A stretch of 64,000 nt of DNA. Source: Bacillus alveayuensis (GTDB taxonomy: Bacteria > Bacillota > Bacilli > Bacillales > Aeribacillaceae). Numbering within the stretch: the first letter of the stretch is position 1; each line of letters starts with the position of its first letter. Made by a program: the position numbers and the translations under genes. The notes beneath the pieces were generated by a model. That model saw only the letters and a program-made list of their open reading frames with translations, was not told the DNA's origin and did not search any database. The stretch covers positions 124,001-188,000 of the forward strand of contig JAUSTR010000003.1 of NCBI GenBank assembly GCA_030812955.1, read 5' to 3'. Of this stretch, positions 36,418 through 48,251 are shown piece after piece.

Positions 36418-36930
36418 TTAATAAATTGGCACCCAGCCTTCTGTCGTTACAAAAATTCGAATAGCGACAACCCGGCGGTCTTCTTGCAGTGTAAAGTAAT
36501 GTCTCGTATTTTCTGGTACCGAAATTAAGTCGCCAGGCTCTAGTTCTACATCAAAAAATTGTCCATCCTTCCCTTGAATAGCAAATGTACCGTGTCCGCT
36601 TACGATAAAACGCACTTCATCATCTGTATGATGATGCTCTTTTTTAAAGTTTTCTAATAATTGATCTAAATTCGGAGTTGTTTCTGATAACGAAATGACA
36701 TCATGTGCTCGATAGCCGCGTCGTTCAGAAATATTTTCGATTTCTTCTTTAAAAATATATAAAATTTCCTCTTTCTCTTTATCTGTTAATTGATAATTTT
36801 CAACTAAATACTCTGGTAGTTTGGAAATATCCCATTGTTCATAAATAACCCCTTGTTCGTCTAAAAAATGAATGACTTTCTCTTTTTCTTCAATTCGTTT
36901 ATTAGACTTATGAATACGAATGGTTGCCAT
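36418..36930 (-). CDS. mtnD: Acireductone dioxygenase
   Basis: Cupin enzyme of methionine salvage that splits acireductone with oxygen to 2-keto-4-methylthiobutyrate and formate. The 170 residues carry the metal ligands in EHHHTDDEVRFI (His99/His101 and Glu105) and a second His in NTRHYF. Last gene of the mtnW operon, 13 bases after mtnB, closed by a terminator. With nickel the enzyme can run the off-pathway reaction; the metal cannot be told from sequence. Confidence 0.96.
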   Translation of the reverse strand: MATIRIHKSNKRIEEKEKVIHFLDEQGVIYEQWDISKLPEYLVENYQLTDKEKEEILYIFKEEIENISERRGYRAHDVISLSETTPNLDQLLENFKKEHHHTDDEVRFIVSGHGTFAIQGKDGQFFDVELEPGDLISVPENTRHYFTLQEDRRVVAIRIFVTTEGWVPIY

Positions 36931-36943
36931 TTTAATTCCTCCT

Positions 36944-37567
36944 CTATTGATTTGTTATTGAGAAAAGTTTAAGCTTAACATGATAAGAAAATAAAAATTC
37001 GAAAGCTTCCAAATATTTTTTTGCTGCAAAAGGTGTTTGTCCCCAAACGGTAATCCCATGATTTCTAATGAGGACCGCTCCATAATCTTTTTTTACATAG
37101 TTCGAAAACTCGGCTGCCAATGTCGGGATATGGGCATGATTAGCAATAATCGGTACTGTTATTTCCGCATCTTCCTCCCATAGACCGAACGCTTTCATGA
37201 TTTCTTGACCTTTAAAGGTAACTGACCCTTTTTCATAATAAAGCTCGGAAATTACATTGTTATCGACCGTATGAACATGTAAACTGCATTCAGCTTTCGT
37301 TTTTTTAAAAATTTCGACATGAAGAAGCGTTTCCGCTGAAGGCTTCCCTTTTTGTCCGGGTAATGGAAGACCATTTTGATCAACATGAATAAAATCTTCA
37401 TCTGTTTGTTTTCGTTTATCTTTACCACTTGCTGTTACGAAAAAGGTTAACGGTTTGTCGCTAACCTTAATAGCTAGATTTCCGCTCGTCGCAGGAAACC
37501 AATCTCGTTCCGCTAGTTCTCTTTTAATTTCAGCAAGCTCTCCCCACTTTTTATCTCTATCATTCAT
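36944..37567 (-). CDS. mtnB: Methylthioribulose-1-phosphate dehydratase
   Basis: Zinc-dependent class II aldolase-type enzyme that dehydrates 5-methylthioribulose-1-phosphate. The 207 residues contain [12 protein letters not shown] for phosphate binding, [15 protein letters not shown] with two zinc His, and [11 protein letters not shown] with the third. Preceded by GGGAG. A 78-base gap separates it from mtnX. Confidence 0.95.
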   Translation of the reverse strand: MNDRDKKWGELAEIKRELAERDWFPATSGNLAIKVSDKPLTFFVTASGKDKRKQTDEDFIHVDQNGLPLPGQKGKPSAETLLHVEIFKKTKAECSLHVHTVDNNVISELYYEKGSVTFKGQEIMKAFGLWEEDAEITVPIIANHAHIPTLAAEFSNYVKKDYGAVLIRNHGITVWGQTPFAAKKYLEAFEFLFSYHVKLKLFSITNQ

Positions 37568-37645
37568 ACGCTCATCTCCCTTGTCTAGCTCGAAGCTTTA
37601 GCTCTCTTAATCAATTTCAGCTGAAAAAATTATCGTTTTCAAGAG

Positions 37646-38317
37646 CTAAACAGACGCTTTCATCATTTCGTTTAAATGTTGAAGGTAAGTAATAATGTCA
37701 GTAAACGTTTCAAAGCTTCGATGCGGAAGATTGAGATCTTGACATTTTTTTAATAATAAATCACGGGCAAACACAAAATCGGCTAGTTTGGCTGCTTCTA
37801 AATCTGTAATTGAATCCCCTATAACAATCACAAAGTTATCTTTAGATTGAATTTTACGGATAATAGAAGGCTTACAGCAGCCACAATCATTCGAACATTG
37901 ATCATCACAAGAATGAGGCCATTGGATTTCGACAAAATCATGTGAAAAATCAGCCTCGTTGCAAAATATCCGATCTTCCGCAATAAGATGCTTCAGCAAT
38001 GGTTTAACAAAAAAGTCAATACCACCGCTAACGATGAAAAGAGGAATGTTTTCTCTTTCGGTATACTCAACAAATTGTTTAAAGCCCTCACGTATTTCAG
38101 CTGTTGATAAAATATATTCTATCATCGCATATTTTTGATAGGATGGGATGAAAGAAAACATCTTGCCAACCCCTTTACGGATCGACATTTCTTCATCTAA
38201 AACAGCATCTTTTACACTCTCCCATTCGGGTGAAGCAAACTTTTTCATAATCGAAATAATATTATCTTTTTTCGTAATGGTTCCATCGAAGTCACAAATG
38301 ATTAACGGTTTTTTCAT
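37646..38317 (-). CDS. mtnX: 2-hydroxy-3-keto-5-methylthiopentenyl-1-phosphate phosphatase
   Basis: HAD-type phosphatase, second half of the two-enzyme (MtnW/MtnX) version of methionine salvage. Motif I is CDFDGTIT (nucleophile Asp9), motif II FIVSGG, motif [23 protein letters not shown] cysteine-rich insertion, [15 protein letters not shown] (residues 128-142), is typical of MtnX. The start overlaps the mtnW stop by four bases (ATGA). Confidence 0.95.
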   Translation of the reverse strand: MKKPLIICDFDGTITKKDNIISIMKKFASPEWESVKDAVLDEEMSIRKGVGKMFSFIPSYQKYAMIEYILSTAEIREGFKQFVEYTERENIPLFIVSGGIDFFVKPLLKHLIAEDRIFCNEADFSHDFVEIQWPHSCDDQCSNDCGCCKPSIIRKIQSKDNFVIVIGDSITDLEAAKLADFVFARDLLLKKCQDLNLPHRSFETFTDIITYLQHLNEMMKASV

Positions 38318-39537
38318 GCTTTCACCTCAAGGTTCCCCCATAACTTTAGTGCTTGATTTAAGTTGGCATCTTCTTTCGCAGCTTCGACTAACGATCGACC
38401 AGATAAAACAGATTCGATCGCACATAAGAAAGCTTTGCCGCCGCCTTCTGCTCCATATGGGTGTCCATGAATTCCCCCACCTGCATTGATTACACAATCC
38501 TTTCCAAAATCAACAATTAATTGCGGAACAAGCCCAGGATGAATACCAGCTGATGGGACTGGGAATGTTTGTTTAAAATCATCTTCCTTTAAGCAGCTAA
38601 GAGCAATTTTTAAAGCCTCAGCTCGCGGAATGGCAACCGTTCCGTACGGTGATGGGAATAAGGAAAAATCGGCTCCAGCATAGCGAACGAGTTTTCCAAG
38701 CAATAGATGATAGGAAAATCCGTAAGATGGTGACGCTGCTAATGCCCCGCTAATGGCCGGATGAGCTAAAATAGGCACTTGAATTTCCGAATCTTCAGCT
38801 AGACTTTGCAAAACGTCTAATCCATAGGCGAAAACATTGAACAATAGAGCGGTTGCTCCATTTTCGATCGCCCGTTTGGCTCGATCTTTGATTTCCTCTG
38901 TTCTCCCAGAAAGATTGATCGCATATAATGCTTGTTTACCAGTTCGTTCATAAATTTCCTGCAAAACTTTGCGGCCAATTTTCACCCGCTTATCAATCGG
39001 AGTCAGTTCATTTTCAAACAAAATTTCATCATCTTTAACGAGATCGACTCCACCTAAAAGCTGATCTTTCAGTTGTTGTTCTAAATAATTTGAATCGCGA
39101 CCGATGACCCCTTTAAAAATACTCATAAGAAGCGGACGGTCATAAACATTTAATTGTTCTCGGATGCCCTCAACACCATATTTCGGACCAGGCAATGTTT
39201 TTTTTAAATCATTAGGAAAATCAAGATCTATTAATTTAATCGCTCCATCCAATGAAAGCTTGCCAAAAACGGTTGTTAAAATCGCTGGAATGTCTGCACT
39301 GAAGTTAATGATTGGATAAGCAATTTTAACAATCCCCTTTTGACCGAGTAAGGGATCTTCTTCAGCTAGCTCTTGAATATCAAGCACTTCCCCTTTATGC
39401 TTTTTTAATTGCTCTTGATCGAGTAACGGCAAGTTCGTCCATGAACCTACTGTTAACCCTAAAGCAATGCCTTCTGCTTTTTTAGCAAAATGACCTTTTT
39501 GGTCATGTATAAGATAGGTTGCAATCAACTGACTCAT
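38314..39537 (-). CDS. mtnW: 2,3-diketo-5-methylthiopentyl-1-phosphate enolase (RuBisCO-like)
   Basis: Form IV RuBisCO-like enzyme (407 residues) that enolises diketo-methylthiopentyl phosphate. The loop [10 protein letters not shown] carries the carbamylated Lys168 and the two acidic metal ligands. Catalytic loop 6 of true RuBisCO is not conserved ([20 protein letters not shown] region), so it will not fix CO2. First gene of mtnW-mtnX-mtnB-mtnD under a SAM riboswitch at 39668-39778. Confidence 0.95.
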   Translation of the reverse strand: MSQLIATYLIHDQKGHFAKKAEGIALGLTVGSWTNLPLLDQEQLKKHKGEVLDIQELAEEDPLLGQKGIVKIAYPIINFSADIPAILTTVFGKLSLDGAIKLIDLDFPNDLKKTLPGPKYGVEGIREQLNVYDRPLLMSIFKGVIGRDSNYLEQQLKDQLLGGVDLVKDDEILFENELTPIDKRVKIGRKVLQEIYERTGKQALYAINLSGRTEEIKDRAKRAIENGATALLFNVFAYGLDVLQSLAEDSEIQVPILAHPAISGALAASPSYGFSYHLLLGKLVRYAGADFSLFPSPYGTVAIPRAEALKIALSCLKEDDFKQTFPVPSAGIHPGLVPQLIVDFGKDCVINAGGGIHGHPYGAEGGGKAFLCAIESVLSGRSLVEAAKEDANLNQALKLWGNLEVKA

Positions 39538-39612
39538 GAAGTCACCTTCCTTATGGAATCGCTGTGTATTTCCTCTCCATTTACGATTTTTATGTGCATA
39601 TCACAGTTAAAC

Positions 39613-39778
39613 AAAAAGCCTCTTCACCGCAGGTGCGAGAAGAGGCTGGAAAGCTAATTCTCCCCATCCTTATCTCTCAGCACTATGCTGCAAGAATTAG
39701 CACCGTGCTTAACTGTGTAAACGTTAAGTCGGTTGCCGGGCTTCATTGGGCTCGTCCCTCCACCTGCTCTTGATAAGA
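39613..39778 (-). promoter_or_regulatory. SAM-I (S-box) riboswitch upstream of mtnW
   Basis: The aptamer (39668-39778) shows every S-box landmark on the minus strand: CTTATCAAGAG, GGAGGGACGAGCCCAATGA, AGCCCGGCAACCG, GCACGGTGCTAATTCTTGC and GAGAGATAAGG. The platform terminator GCCTCTTC..GAAGAGGC plus TTTTTG lies at 39613-39649. High SAM ends transcription. Confidence 0.95.
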
Positions 39779-39851
39779 ATGATTTCACATATGCAATTTT
39801 GAAAAATCGTAATGAAATTAATTTGGATTATGACAGGAATTCTTTTCTTTG

Positions 39852-41030
39852 TCAACTATTTTTAAAAAGATTTAATGATTCAATTCTTTTAACAGCTTCT
39901 CTTATTCTTTTTTCCTCTGTTAATAAACCGACACGAACAAAACCTTCTCCGTAATCCCCAAACCCTCTTCCAGGGGCAACCGCTACATGCACTTCCTCCA
40001 ATAATAAATTTGCAAAATCTAAAGAAGTATAGCCTTTTGGAACTGGGAGCCAAGCAAAAAACGATCCTTTAGGTGCTTCTGCCTTCCAACCAATTTCATG
40101 GATCGCTTCCATGAACACATTTCTTCTTGATTCATACATGCAAACGAGTTCATGAACACAAGATTGTGATTCAGTTAATGCCACTTTTGCCGCCTCTTGA
40201 ACAGCACTAAAAACACTAACATATAAATGGTCCTGTAATAAATTGATCGCGGAAATAACACTTTCATTCCCAACAGCAAAGGCAATTCGCCAGCCTGCCA
40301 TATTATATGTTTTCGATAATGTATAAATTTCGATCCCGACATCCTTTGCTCCATTCACCTGCAAAAAGCTTGGTGGTTTCACTCCGTCAAAGCCAATAGC
40401 TCCATAAGCAAAGTCATGAACAACACAAATTTCATATTTCGTTGCTAAGTTTACGGTTTCTTGAAAAAACTCCTTCGTGGCCGTTGCTCCAGTTGGATTG
40501 TTCGGATAATTTAAGAACATCAATTTAGCCTTTTGCTTCACCTCTTCGGAAAGAGCATCATAGTCAGGCAAAAAATGATTTTCTTGCAATAGTGGCATCA
40601 TTTCCATCTTAGCATTTGCAAGGGCCACTCCTGACCAATAATCTGGATAACCTGGATCTGGTACTAAAACGGTATCCCCACTGTTTAGTAAACATGGCGG
40701 TATTTCAACCAACCCTGCTTTTCCACCAAAGAGAATAGCGACTTCTTTATCTGGATCAAGTGTCACTCCATATTCCCGTTCATAAAAGGTACAGACCGCC
40801 TCTTTTAAAAATTTTTGTCCTCTAAAAGGGGAATATTTATGATAGGCTGGGTTTTCAACTGCTCTTTGCATCGCTTTAACGATATGACTTGGTGTCGGTT
40901 GATCGGGATTCCCTTGTCCTAAATTAATAACATCAACACCTTTTCGAACATAATCATGGACCTTTAAAGATAATTGGACAAAAAATTGCTCCGGCAAATT
41001 TTTTAATAGATTTGATGATTCAAAATACAT
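39852..41030 (-). CDS. mtnE: Aminotransferase of methionine salvage (MtnE-like)
   Basis: A fold-type I PLP aminotransferase (392 residues) that makes methionine from 2-keto-4-methylthiobutyrate. The PLP lysine is in YTLSKTYNMAGWRIAF; NYPNNPTGA and VHDFAYGAI are the Asn and Asp/Tyr ligands; RVGLLTEE holds the carboxylate-binding Arg. The ATG at 41030 has AAGGTG 8 bases upstream. Transcribed on its own, divergent from mtnU, and with a SAM-independent promoter region. Confidence 0.88.
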   Translation of the reverse strand: MYFESSNLLKNLPEQFFVQLSLKVHDYVRKGVDVINLGQGNPDQPTPSHIVKAMQRAVENPAYHKYSPFRGQKFLKEAVCTFYEREYGVTLDPDKEVAILFGGKAGLVEIPPCLLNSGDTVLVPDPGYPDYWSGVALANAKMEMMPLLQENHFLPDYDALSEEVKQKAKLMFLNYPNNPTGATATKEFFQETVNLATKYEICVVHDFAYGAIGFDGVKPPSFLQVNGAKDVGIEIYTLSKTYNMAGWRIAFAVGNESVISAINLLQDHLYVSVFSAVQEAAKVALTESQSCVHELVCMYESRRNVFMEAIHEIGWKAEAPKGSFFAWLPVPKGYTSLDFANLLLEEVHVAVAPGRGFGDYGEGFVRVGLLTEEKRIREAVKRIESLNLFKNS

Positions 41031-41131
41031 TTCTTTCACACCTTTTCAAAAAGTTCTTGAAATTCTAGTCAAACATCTTATATTGTATTTAACAACTTGT
41101 AAAGAAATTTTTTTATTTAGGAGTGAAGAAA

Positions 41132-41947
41132 ATGAAATGGCGAGTTGCTTGCATACAAACAAATATCGACTTCGGTGAGCCAGAAAAAAATATAAAACAA
41201 ATGGAATGGAAAGTAAAAGAAACGATGGAAACCGTTCAGCCAGATGTTCTTTTAATGCCAGAGCTTTGGACAACAGGATATGATTTAACAAGACTCCACG
41301 ACATAGGGGATGAAAATGGAAAAAAATCTCAAACAATTTTTTCAACATGGGCAAGGCAATATCAAGTGAACATCATTGGCGGCTCGATCGCCAAGAAAAC
41401 TAACCATGGCATTTATAATACGATGTATGTGGCTGATCGAAGCGGAAGCATCATTCACGAATATAGCAAACTACATCTTTTTCAACTAATGGATGAACAT
41501 TTGTATTTAGCTGCAGGGGAGCGAGATAGCTTGTTTTCCCTTGAGGGAGAAACTTGTGCCGGCTTTATATGTTATGATATTCGTTTTCCTGAATGGATTC
41601 GTAAACATACTGTACATGGTGCAAAAGCTCTGTTTGTTGTTGCAGAATGGCCTTCATCTAGATTATCTCATTGGCGGCTTCTCCTTCAAGCCCGTGCCAT
41701 CGAAAATCAATGCTACGTCATCGCCTGCAATCGCATAGGTTCAGATCCAAACAATGATTTCCCAGGTCATTCACTGATTATTGATCCTTGGGGCAATATC
41801 GTTCAGGAAGGATCAGATCAAGAAGAAGTTGTGAGTGCAGAAATTGACTTAACAAAAGTGGATTCCGTCCGGAAAACGATTCCCGTTTTTTCAGACCGCA
41901 GAGTCGAAATTTATGAGCAGGACTTGGATGTGAGGAAAAAATTTTAA
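41132..41947 (+). CDS. mtnU: Carbon-nitrogen hydrolase (MtnU-like)
   Basis: Nitrilase-superfamily amidase (271 residues) with the Glu-Lys-Cys triad: MPELWTTGYD, YSKLHLFQLMDEH and GFICYDIRFPEW. MtnU is the omega-amidase-like member of the salvage cluster, probably hydrolysing the keto-acid amide made when glutamine is the amino donor for MtnE. AGGAG lies 8 bases before the ATG at 41132. Divergent from mtnE and followed by the mtnK leader. Confidence 0.9.
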   Translation: MKWRVACIQTNIDFGEPEKNIKQMEWKVKETMETVQPDVLLMPELWTTGYDLTRLHDIGDENGKKSQTIFSTWARQYQVNIIGGSIAKKTNHGIYNTMYVADRSGSIIHEYSKLHLFQLMDEHLYLAAGERDSLFSLEGETCAGFICYDIRFPEWIRKHTVHGAKALFVVAEWPSSRLSHWRLLLQARAIENQCYVIACNRIGSDPNNDFPGHSLIIDPWGNIVQEGSDQEEVVSAEIDLTKVDSVRKTIPVFSDRRVEIYEQDLDVRKKF

Positions 41948-42040
41948 AAAATGATTGACAACAGGGGACAAAAATTGATAACATTCACATCAAGAAATTT
42001 TTGTTAATGTTTTTTCAAGCTAAAATTAAATGATGGATAA

Positions 42041-42250
42041 TCTCTTATCAAGAGCGGAAGAGGGACTTGGCCCAATGATGCCGCAGCAACCGACCGTAAT
42101 ACCATTGTAAAATGGGGCGCTTTTGCGCCTGGGAAATCCCAGTAAGGCACGGTGCTAATTCCAGCAGAAAGTATGACCTTTCTGGAAGATAAGAGGTGCG
42201 AAGAGATCAAATCTTCAAGCCTCTTTTCCGACGGAAAGAGGCTTTTCTTA
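42041..42250 (+). promoter_or_regulatory. SAM-I (S-box) riboswitch upstream of mtnK
   Basis: Aptamer 42041-42196: TCTTATCAAGAGCGG, GGGACTTGGCCCAATGATGC, CGCAGCAACCG and GGCACGGTGCTAATTCC. The P3 region is long (ATACCATTGTAAAATGG, GGCGCTTTTGCGCC, TGGGAAATCCCA). The terminator AAGCCTCTTTTCC..GGAAAGAGGCTT plus TTCTT lies at 42217-42250. Confidence 0.95.
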
Positions 42251-42260
42251 TTGATATTGA

Positions 42261-44566
<2,306 letters not shown>

Positions 44567-44690
44567 ACATCTAATGGCATGATCCTATTTTGAAAGTTTT
44601 CAACTTAAAAAATCATCCTCCTCTTTCCCTAGTTGGTTCTTGTTTGTTCTCTTTGTTGCTGATGAGAAATTACATTCATTCACAAAGTTT

Positions 44691-44756
44691 GTCCCATAAG
44701 TGTCTGACCTCTATTTTGATTCTTTGTTGAGAGGTCTGACACTTGGCTTTAGGGAC
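44691..44756. terminator. Long inverted repeat between mtnA and ogt
   Basis: GTCCC-ATA-AGTGTCTGACCTCT pairs with AGAGGTCTGACACTT-GGCTTTA-GGGAC. The main stem is 15 bp. No T-run on either side, so it may be an RNA-stabilising structure or a repeat rather than a classic terminator. It lies between convergent genes. Confidence 0.5.
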
Positions 44757-44759
44757 AGT

Positions 44760-45251
44760 TCATTTATGATAATAAGCCTTTTCTAAATCTAGTAAAAAAG
44801 CTTTTTTATCTATTTGACGGCCGGCATAACCGGTGAGTTGTTTGTTTTTCCCAATGACTCGATGACAAGGGATGATGATTGGAAGGGCATTCGCTTTATT
44901 CGCTTGACCAACAGCCCGAACAGCTTTCGAATGACAAATTTGTATGGCGATCTCTTGATAACTTCTTGTCTCTCCATAAGGAATCGTGCATAAAGCCTCC
45001 CATACTTTTTGTTGGAAAGGTGTACCGTGCATGTTAAGCGGCAAATCAAATTGTCTTCGTTTCCCCAGAAAATATTCCTCTAGCTGTGAAGCAGCTTCAG
45101 TTAATAGTGCTGTTTTTTTATTTTGTAAAGAGTGCTGGATTTGAAATTCTCTAAAACTTTTTTCATTTAAAAAGATATGCGCTAATTTTTTATTTTCTTC
45201 AACAATAAATAAATGGCCAATTGGTGTTTTCATTGACTGATATGTAAACAT
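44760..45251 (-). CDS. ogt: Methylated-DNA--protein-cysteine methyltransferase
   Basis: Repairs O6-methylguanine by moving the methyl group to its own cysteine (suicide reaction). 163 residues with the motif PCHRVIG (nucleophilic Cys) preceded by AVGQANKANALPIII, and the helix-turn-helix GETRSYQEIA. The ATG at 45251 has GGAGG 6 bases upstream. It follows kinE directly, giving a kinE-ogt operon. Confidence 0.93.
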   Translation of the reverse strand: MFTYQSMKTPIGHLFIVEENKKLAHIFLNEKSFREFQIQHSLQNKKTALLTEAASQLEEYFLGKRRQFDLPLNMHGTPFQQKVWEALCTIPYGETRSYQEIAIQICHSKAVRAVGQANKANALPIIIPCHRVIGKNKQLTGYAGRQIDKKAFLLDLEKAYYHK

Positions 45252-45262
45252 ATGAACCTCCA

Positions 45263-47425
45263 CTAAAGAACATCTTGTTGTTTAATTGGTAAAGTAATAT
45301 AAAAAGTTGTACCGTACCCTACTTTACTTTGAACTTCGACTTTTCCATTATGCTCCTCGATAATTTTAAAACTAACCATGAGTCCTAAGCCTGTTCCACG
45401 TTCTTTCGTTGTGTAAAAAGGCTCCCCTAACTTTTTGATTTTCTCTTTTGGAATTCCAGTTCCTTCGTCTTGAATTGAAATCTTAATTGTTTGGTCTGTG
45501 TTTTTACGTATTTTCACATATATATTTCCACCTTTTGGCATCACTTCGATCGCATTTTTTAATATATTAATAAACACTTGCTTTAGTTGATTTGGTTCAC
45601 AATAAATTTCAGGTACTGGATCGTATTCTAGATGAATTTGCACATTCGTTAAAATGGCTTGTGCATTTAATAATTCAATGGTTTCTTTCATAATTGTGAC
45701 AATATGCTTTTGTTGATAATGGATCGCTTGTGGTTTGGCTAACATTAAAAACTCAGTAATAATCGTTTCGATTCTTTTCAGTTCTGATGAAATAACATGA
45801 AAATACATCGAGTGATCTTCACTAATACTTCCTTTTAATAATTGAATAAATCCTTTTAACGATGTCATAGGGTTTCTAATTTCATGAGCAATACCTGCAG
45901 CAAGCTCCCCTACTACATTTAGTGTATCTGACTTTCTTAGCCTTTCCTCCATTTCTTTTTTCTCTGTGACATCACGAAAAATGGCTAAATTCATATTTTC
46001 AATAATGTTTCGTTTAAATGAGCATTCAATGATACGCTCCTCACCATTTTGTAACGTAAACGGCAATTCTTTCGTTAATTTATCACAATTGCCAAAATAC
46101 TTTTCAATCATTTCTCGACTAATAAAGTCATTTAAATTATACTCTCGTATTTTCCGATGAGGTAAGCTTAATATTTTGCTTGCAGCTGGGTTGGCGTCTA
46201 TAATATTCATGTTATCATCAAACAATACAATTCCGTCCATCGCACCATTAAAAACTTTCCGAAACTTTTGCTCGTTTTCTCGCAATTCTTTTTCCATTTG
46301 TTTTCGATCGCTCACATTGCGCAAAATGGTCATATGATATCCATCTTGCATTCTTTTTGAGGTAAACTCTAATTGCTTCGCTTGATTATTTGCCATATGA
46401 AAGAGCAGCTCTTCTCGTATTGCTCCGCTTTTAAAATATTTTCGAATAATTTTTCTAAGCTTCGGATCCTTAGGGTCAATAAAGTCACATATATGGCTTT
46501 TTAGCAGCTGTTTAAGCGGCAGCTCAAAAGTTCGACATGCCCATTGGTTCGCCCGAACGATTCTTCCGGTTTTATCCCAAATAACTATTGCATCTAGCGC
46601 ATACTCAAAAACATCACGAAATCTTTCTTCACTTTCCTCCAATTGCTGCTCCATTATTCTTTTTTCCGTAATATCCCTTAAAATTACCATGTAAAAACCG
46701 TTTAAAATATTAGCCGTTGAAGTAAATTCAAACAATTTATTTTTACCGTTTTGCAGTTGAACTTCAAGCTCTCCAGTTGCTTTTCCTTCCAGATATAATG
46801 ATTTTTTTATACGTTCAATGATTTTTACATCTGTAACAAAATCCTTTAATTTATATTGATTTAAATGTTGGCGACTAATTTCAAAACTCGAACAAAAGGA
46901 ATGATTGGCATCAATGAAATTTTCATCTTCATCAAAAATGACGATCCCATCAACGGCGCGGTCAAATAAATCTTGGAATAGTTGTTCATTGATCGTCCGA
47001 TCTCGCTCATTAATTTTTCGAGCAGATATGTCGCGAATGATGAAAAGATGATGATGACCAAATGATTGTGCAGAATATTCTATATATTTAATGCGCCCAT
47101 CATCTAACTTGATGATCAATTCATCTTTATGACAGCCTTTGTTATTCAAATAGGTGAATTGTCGTTCTACTTCCTCTTTAGGCATTAAATTAATAAAGTC
47201 AAAAAAATTCCGTTTGAATAGTTCTTCCTTTACTAGCTGAAAAAGATGACAAGAGGCTTCATTTACATTGATAAAGTGAAACTCCTCATCCAATATCACA
47301 ATAGCATCAATCACCTGTTCAAAAAACAGCTTATACTCATTTAGTTTTTCCCTTAATTGTTTATTCTCCGCTGTTAGCTTTTGAACTAGATCCTTTTGAT
47401 CCATCGTTTTGAGAAATTGTTTCAA
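45263..47425 (-). CDS. kinE: Sporulation histidine kinase with four PAS domains (KinE-like)
   Basis: A cytoplasmic sensor kinase (about 720 residues). Four PAS domains start at LFFEQVIDAIVILDEE, LFQDLFDRAVDGIVIFDED, RFRDVFEYALDAIVIWDK and KFRKVFNGAMDGIVLFDDN. The kinase core follows: phospho-His in ELAAGIAHEIRNPMTSLKGF, N box NAIEVM, G1 DEGTGIP and G2 GTGLGL. No membrane helix. The likely start is TTG at 47425 with AGGGGGTGG upstream; an ATG at 47404 is the alternative. Domain plan, length and position next to ogt and mtn agree with B. subtilis KinE (YkrQ). No partner regulator is adjacent. Confidence 0.82.
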   Translation of the reverse strand: MKQFLKTMDQKDLVQKLTAENKQLREKLNEYKLFFEQVIDAIVILDEEFHFINVNEASCHLFQLVKEELFKRNFFDFINLMPKEEVERQFTYLNNKGCHKDELIIKLDDGRIKYIEYSAQSFGHHHLFIIRDISARKINERDRTINEQLFQDLFDRAVDGIVIFDEDENFIDANHSFCSSFEISRQHLNQYKLKDFVTDVKIIERIKKSLYLEGKATGELEVQLQNGKNKLFEFTSTANILNGFYMVILRDITEKRIMEQQLEESEERFRDVFEYALDAIVIWDKTGRIVRANQWACRTFELPLKQLLKSHICDFIDPKDPKLRKIIRKYFKSGAIREELLFHMANNQAKQLEFTSKRMQDGYHMTILRNVSDRKQMEKELRENEQKFRKVFNGAMDGIVLFDDNMNIIDANPAASKILSLPHRKIREYNLNDFISREMIEKYFGNCDKLTKELPFTLQNGEERIIECSFKRNIIENMNLAIFRDVTEKKEMEERLRKSDTLNVVGELAAGIAHEIRNPMTSLKGFIQLLKGSISEDHSMYFHVISSELKRIETIITEFLMLAKPQAIHYQQKHIVTIMKETIELLNAQAILTNVQIHLEYDPVPEIYCEPNQLKQVFINILKNAIEVMPKGGNIYVKIRKNTDQTIKISIQDEGTGIPKEKIKKLGEPFYTTKERGTGLGLMVSFKIIEEHNGKVEVQSKVGYGTTFYITLPIKQQDVL

Positions 47426-47600
47426 GCTTCCACCCCCTGAATAGACATACACTTATAAAAAGTTCTACATTGCTTTTTACAGTCCTCCATCATGTTCAAT
47501 TTTCGAACATGAGAACACCAAGTAATGGTAAATTTCTTCTTGTTTTTCTTCTAAATGTAGATGAGCAAATTCCCTAACATAAATTTACATCCAAACAAAA

Positions 47601-47945
47601 AAGGAGACATGAACCCAACTCCTTGGTTAGAATAGATGTGCTACCAACTACCTACAAGGAGTTTCATGTCTCATGAATAGATTAGCGCATCATCAAGGAA
47701 TCCACAAGTTTTTCACAACGTTTGGTCATTTCTCTTGTTTCCTATCCTATTTATGTCCTTCATCAGTCCTATGAAGGACATTTCTTATGCTTTCCATCTT
47801 ATTTATGTCCTTCAAAAGCCTCATGACGGACATTCATCATCTACATTTGCTTCTTTTTGGACTTCATCTCCACCTGAAGCTTAATGGATACCGCGTTCGC
47901 GGGCGTCGGGCAATGAAACGGTATGGATCTTTGTATAACTAAGAC
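47601..47945 (+). mobile_element. Relic of an insertion sequence (transposase N-terminus)
   Basis: GAGACATGAA...ACTCCTTG pairs with CAAGGAGT...CATGTCTC (47603-47675), an inverted repeat like that just inside some IS ends. A frame begins at the ATG after it: MNRLAHHQGIHKFFTTFGHF, which resembles the start of a DDE transposase. It stops after 33 codons. Further on MTDIHHLHLLLFGLHLHLKL and a basic GYRVRGRRAMKRY may be a second piece. Imperfect tandem copies of TTTATGTCCTTC...GGACAT lie between. No intact transposase or outer ends; family uncertain. Confidence 0.42.
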
Positions 47946-47999
47946 TCCTGCTGCCAGGAATACCAATCGAACGAAAAATTTTGAATTCGAATCACAAGC

Positions 48000-48212
48000 G
48001 TGTTGATTAACCAATAATAACCAGTTGAGATAACTCTATTTCTAGCTTTTCTGCCGAAGTCGGCAAGCGAATAGCTTGCCCTTCTCGAACAAGAACATCA
48101 GCGGCCAAATGAATTTGTCCGCTAGCGTTCTTGTTCGAGGATGTGGAAGAAAAACTTGTGTTCAGCCATACGATTCTGTATGTTTAAGTAAAATAATGGA
48201 TAATCAACACTT
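48000..48212 (-). repeat. Family B interspersed repeat, copy B3
   Basis: Reads GTGTTGATTAACCAATAATA ... GGATAATCAACACTT. It retains the large hairpin (CGAACAAGAACATCAGCGG against CCGCTAGCGTTCTTGTTCG) but has lost the GGGCATGC part and half of the CGGCAAGCG arm. Lies just downstream of lutC and next to the IS relic. Confidence 0.8.
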
Positions 48213-48251
48213 ATGTTCAAATCATTTTCATTCTCCTAAAATCCTCATTAA

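Noticed and set aside
38314..39537. mtnW as a true RuBisCO large subunit.
   Set aside because: The carbamylation motif is present, but the catalytic loop is not conserved and it sits in a complete methionine salvage operon.
44691..44756. Long inverted repeat after mtnA as an IS end or attachment site.
   Set aside because: No transposase, duplication or tRNA is nearby; it is simply placed between two convergent genes as a terminator would be.
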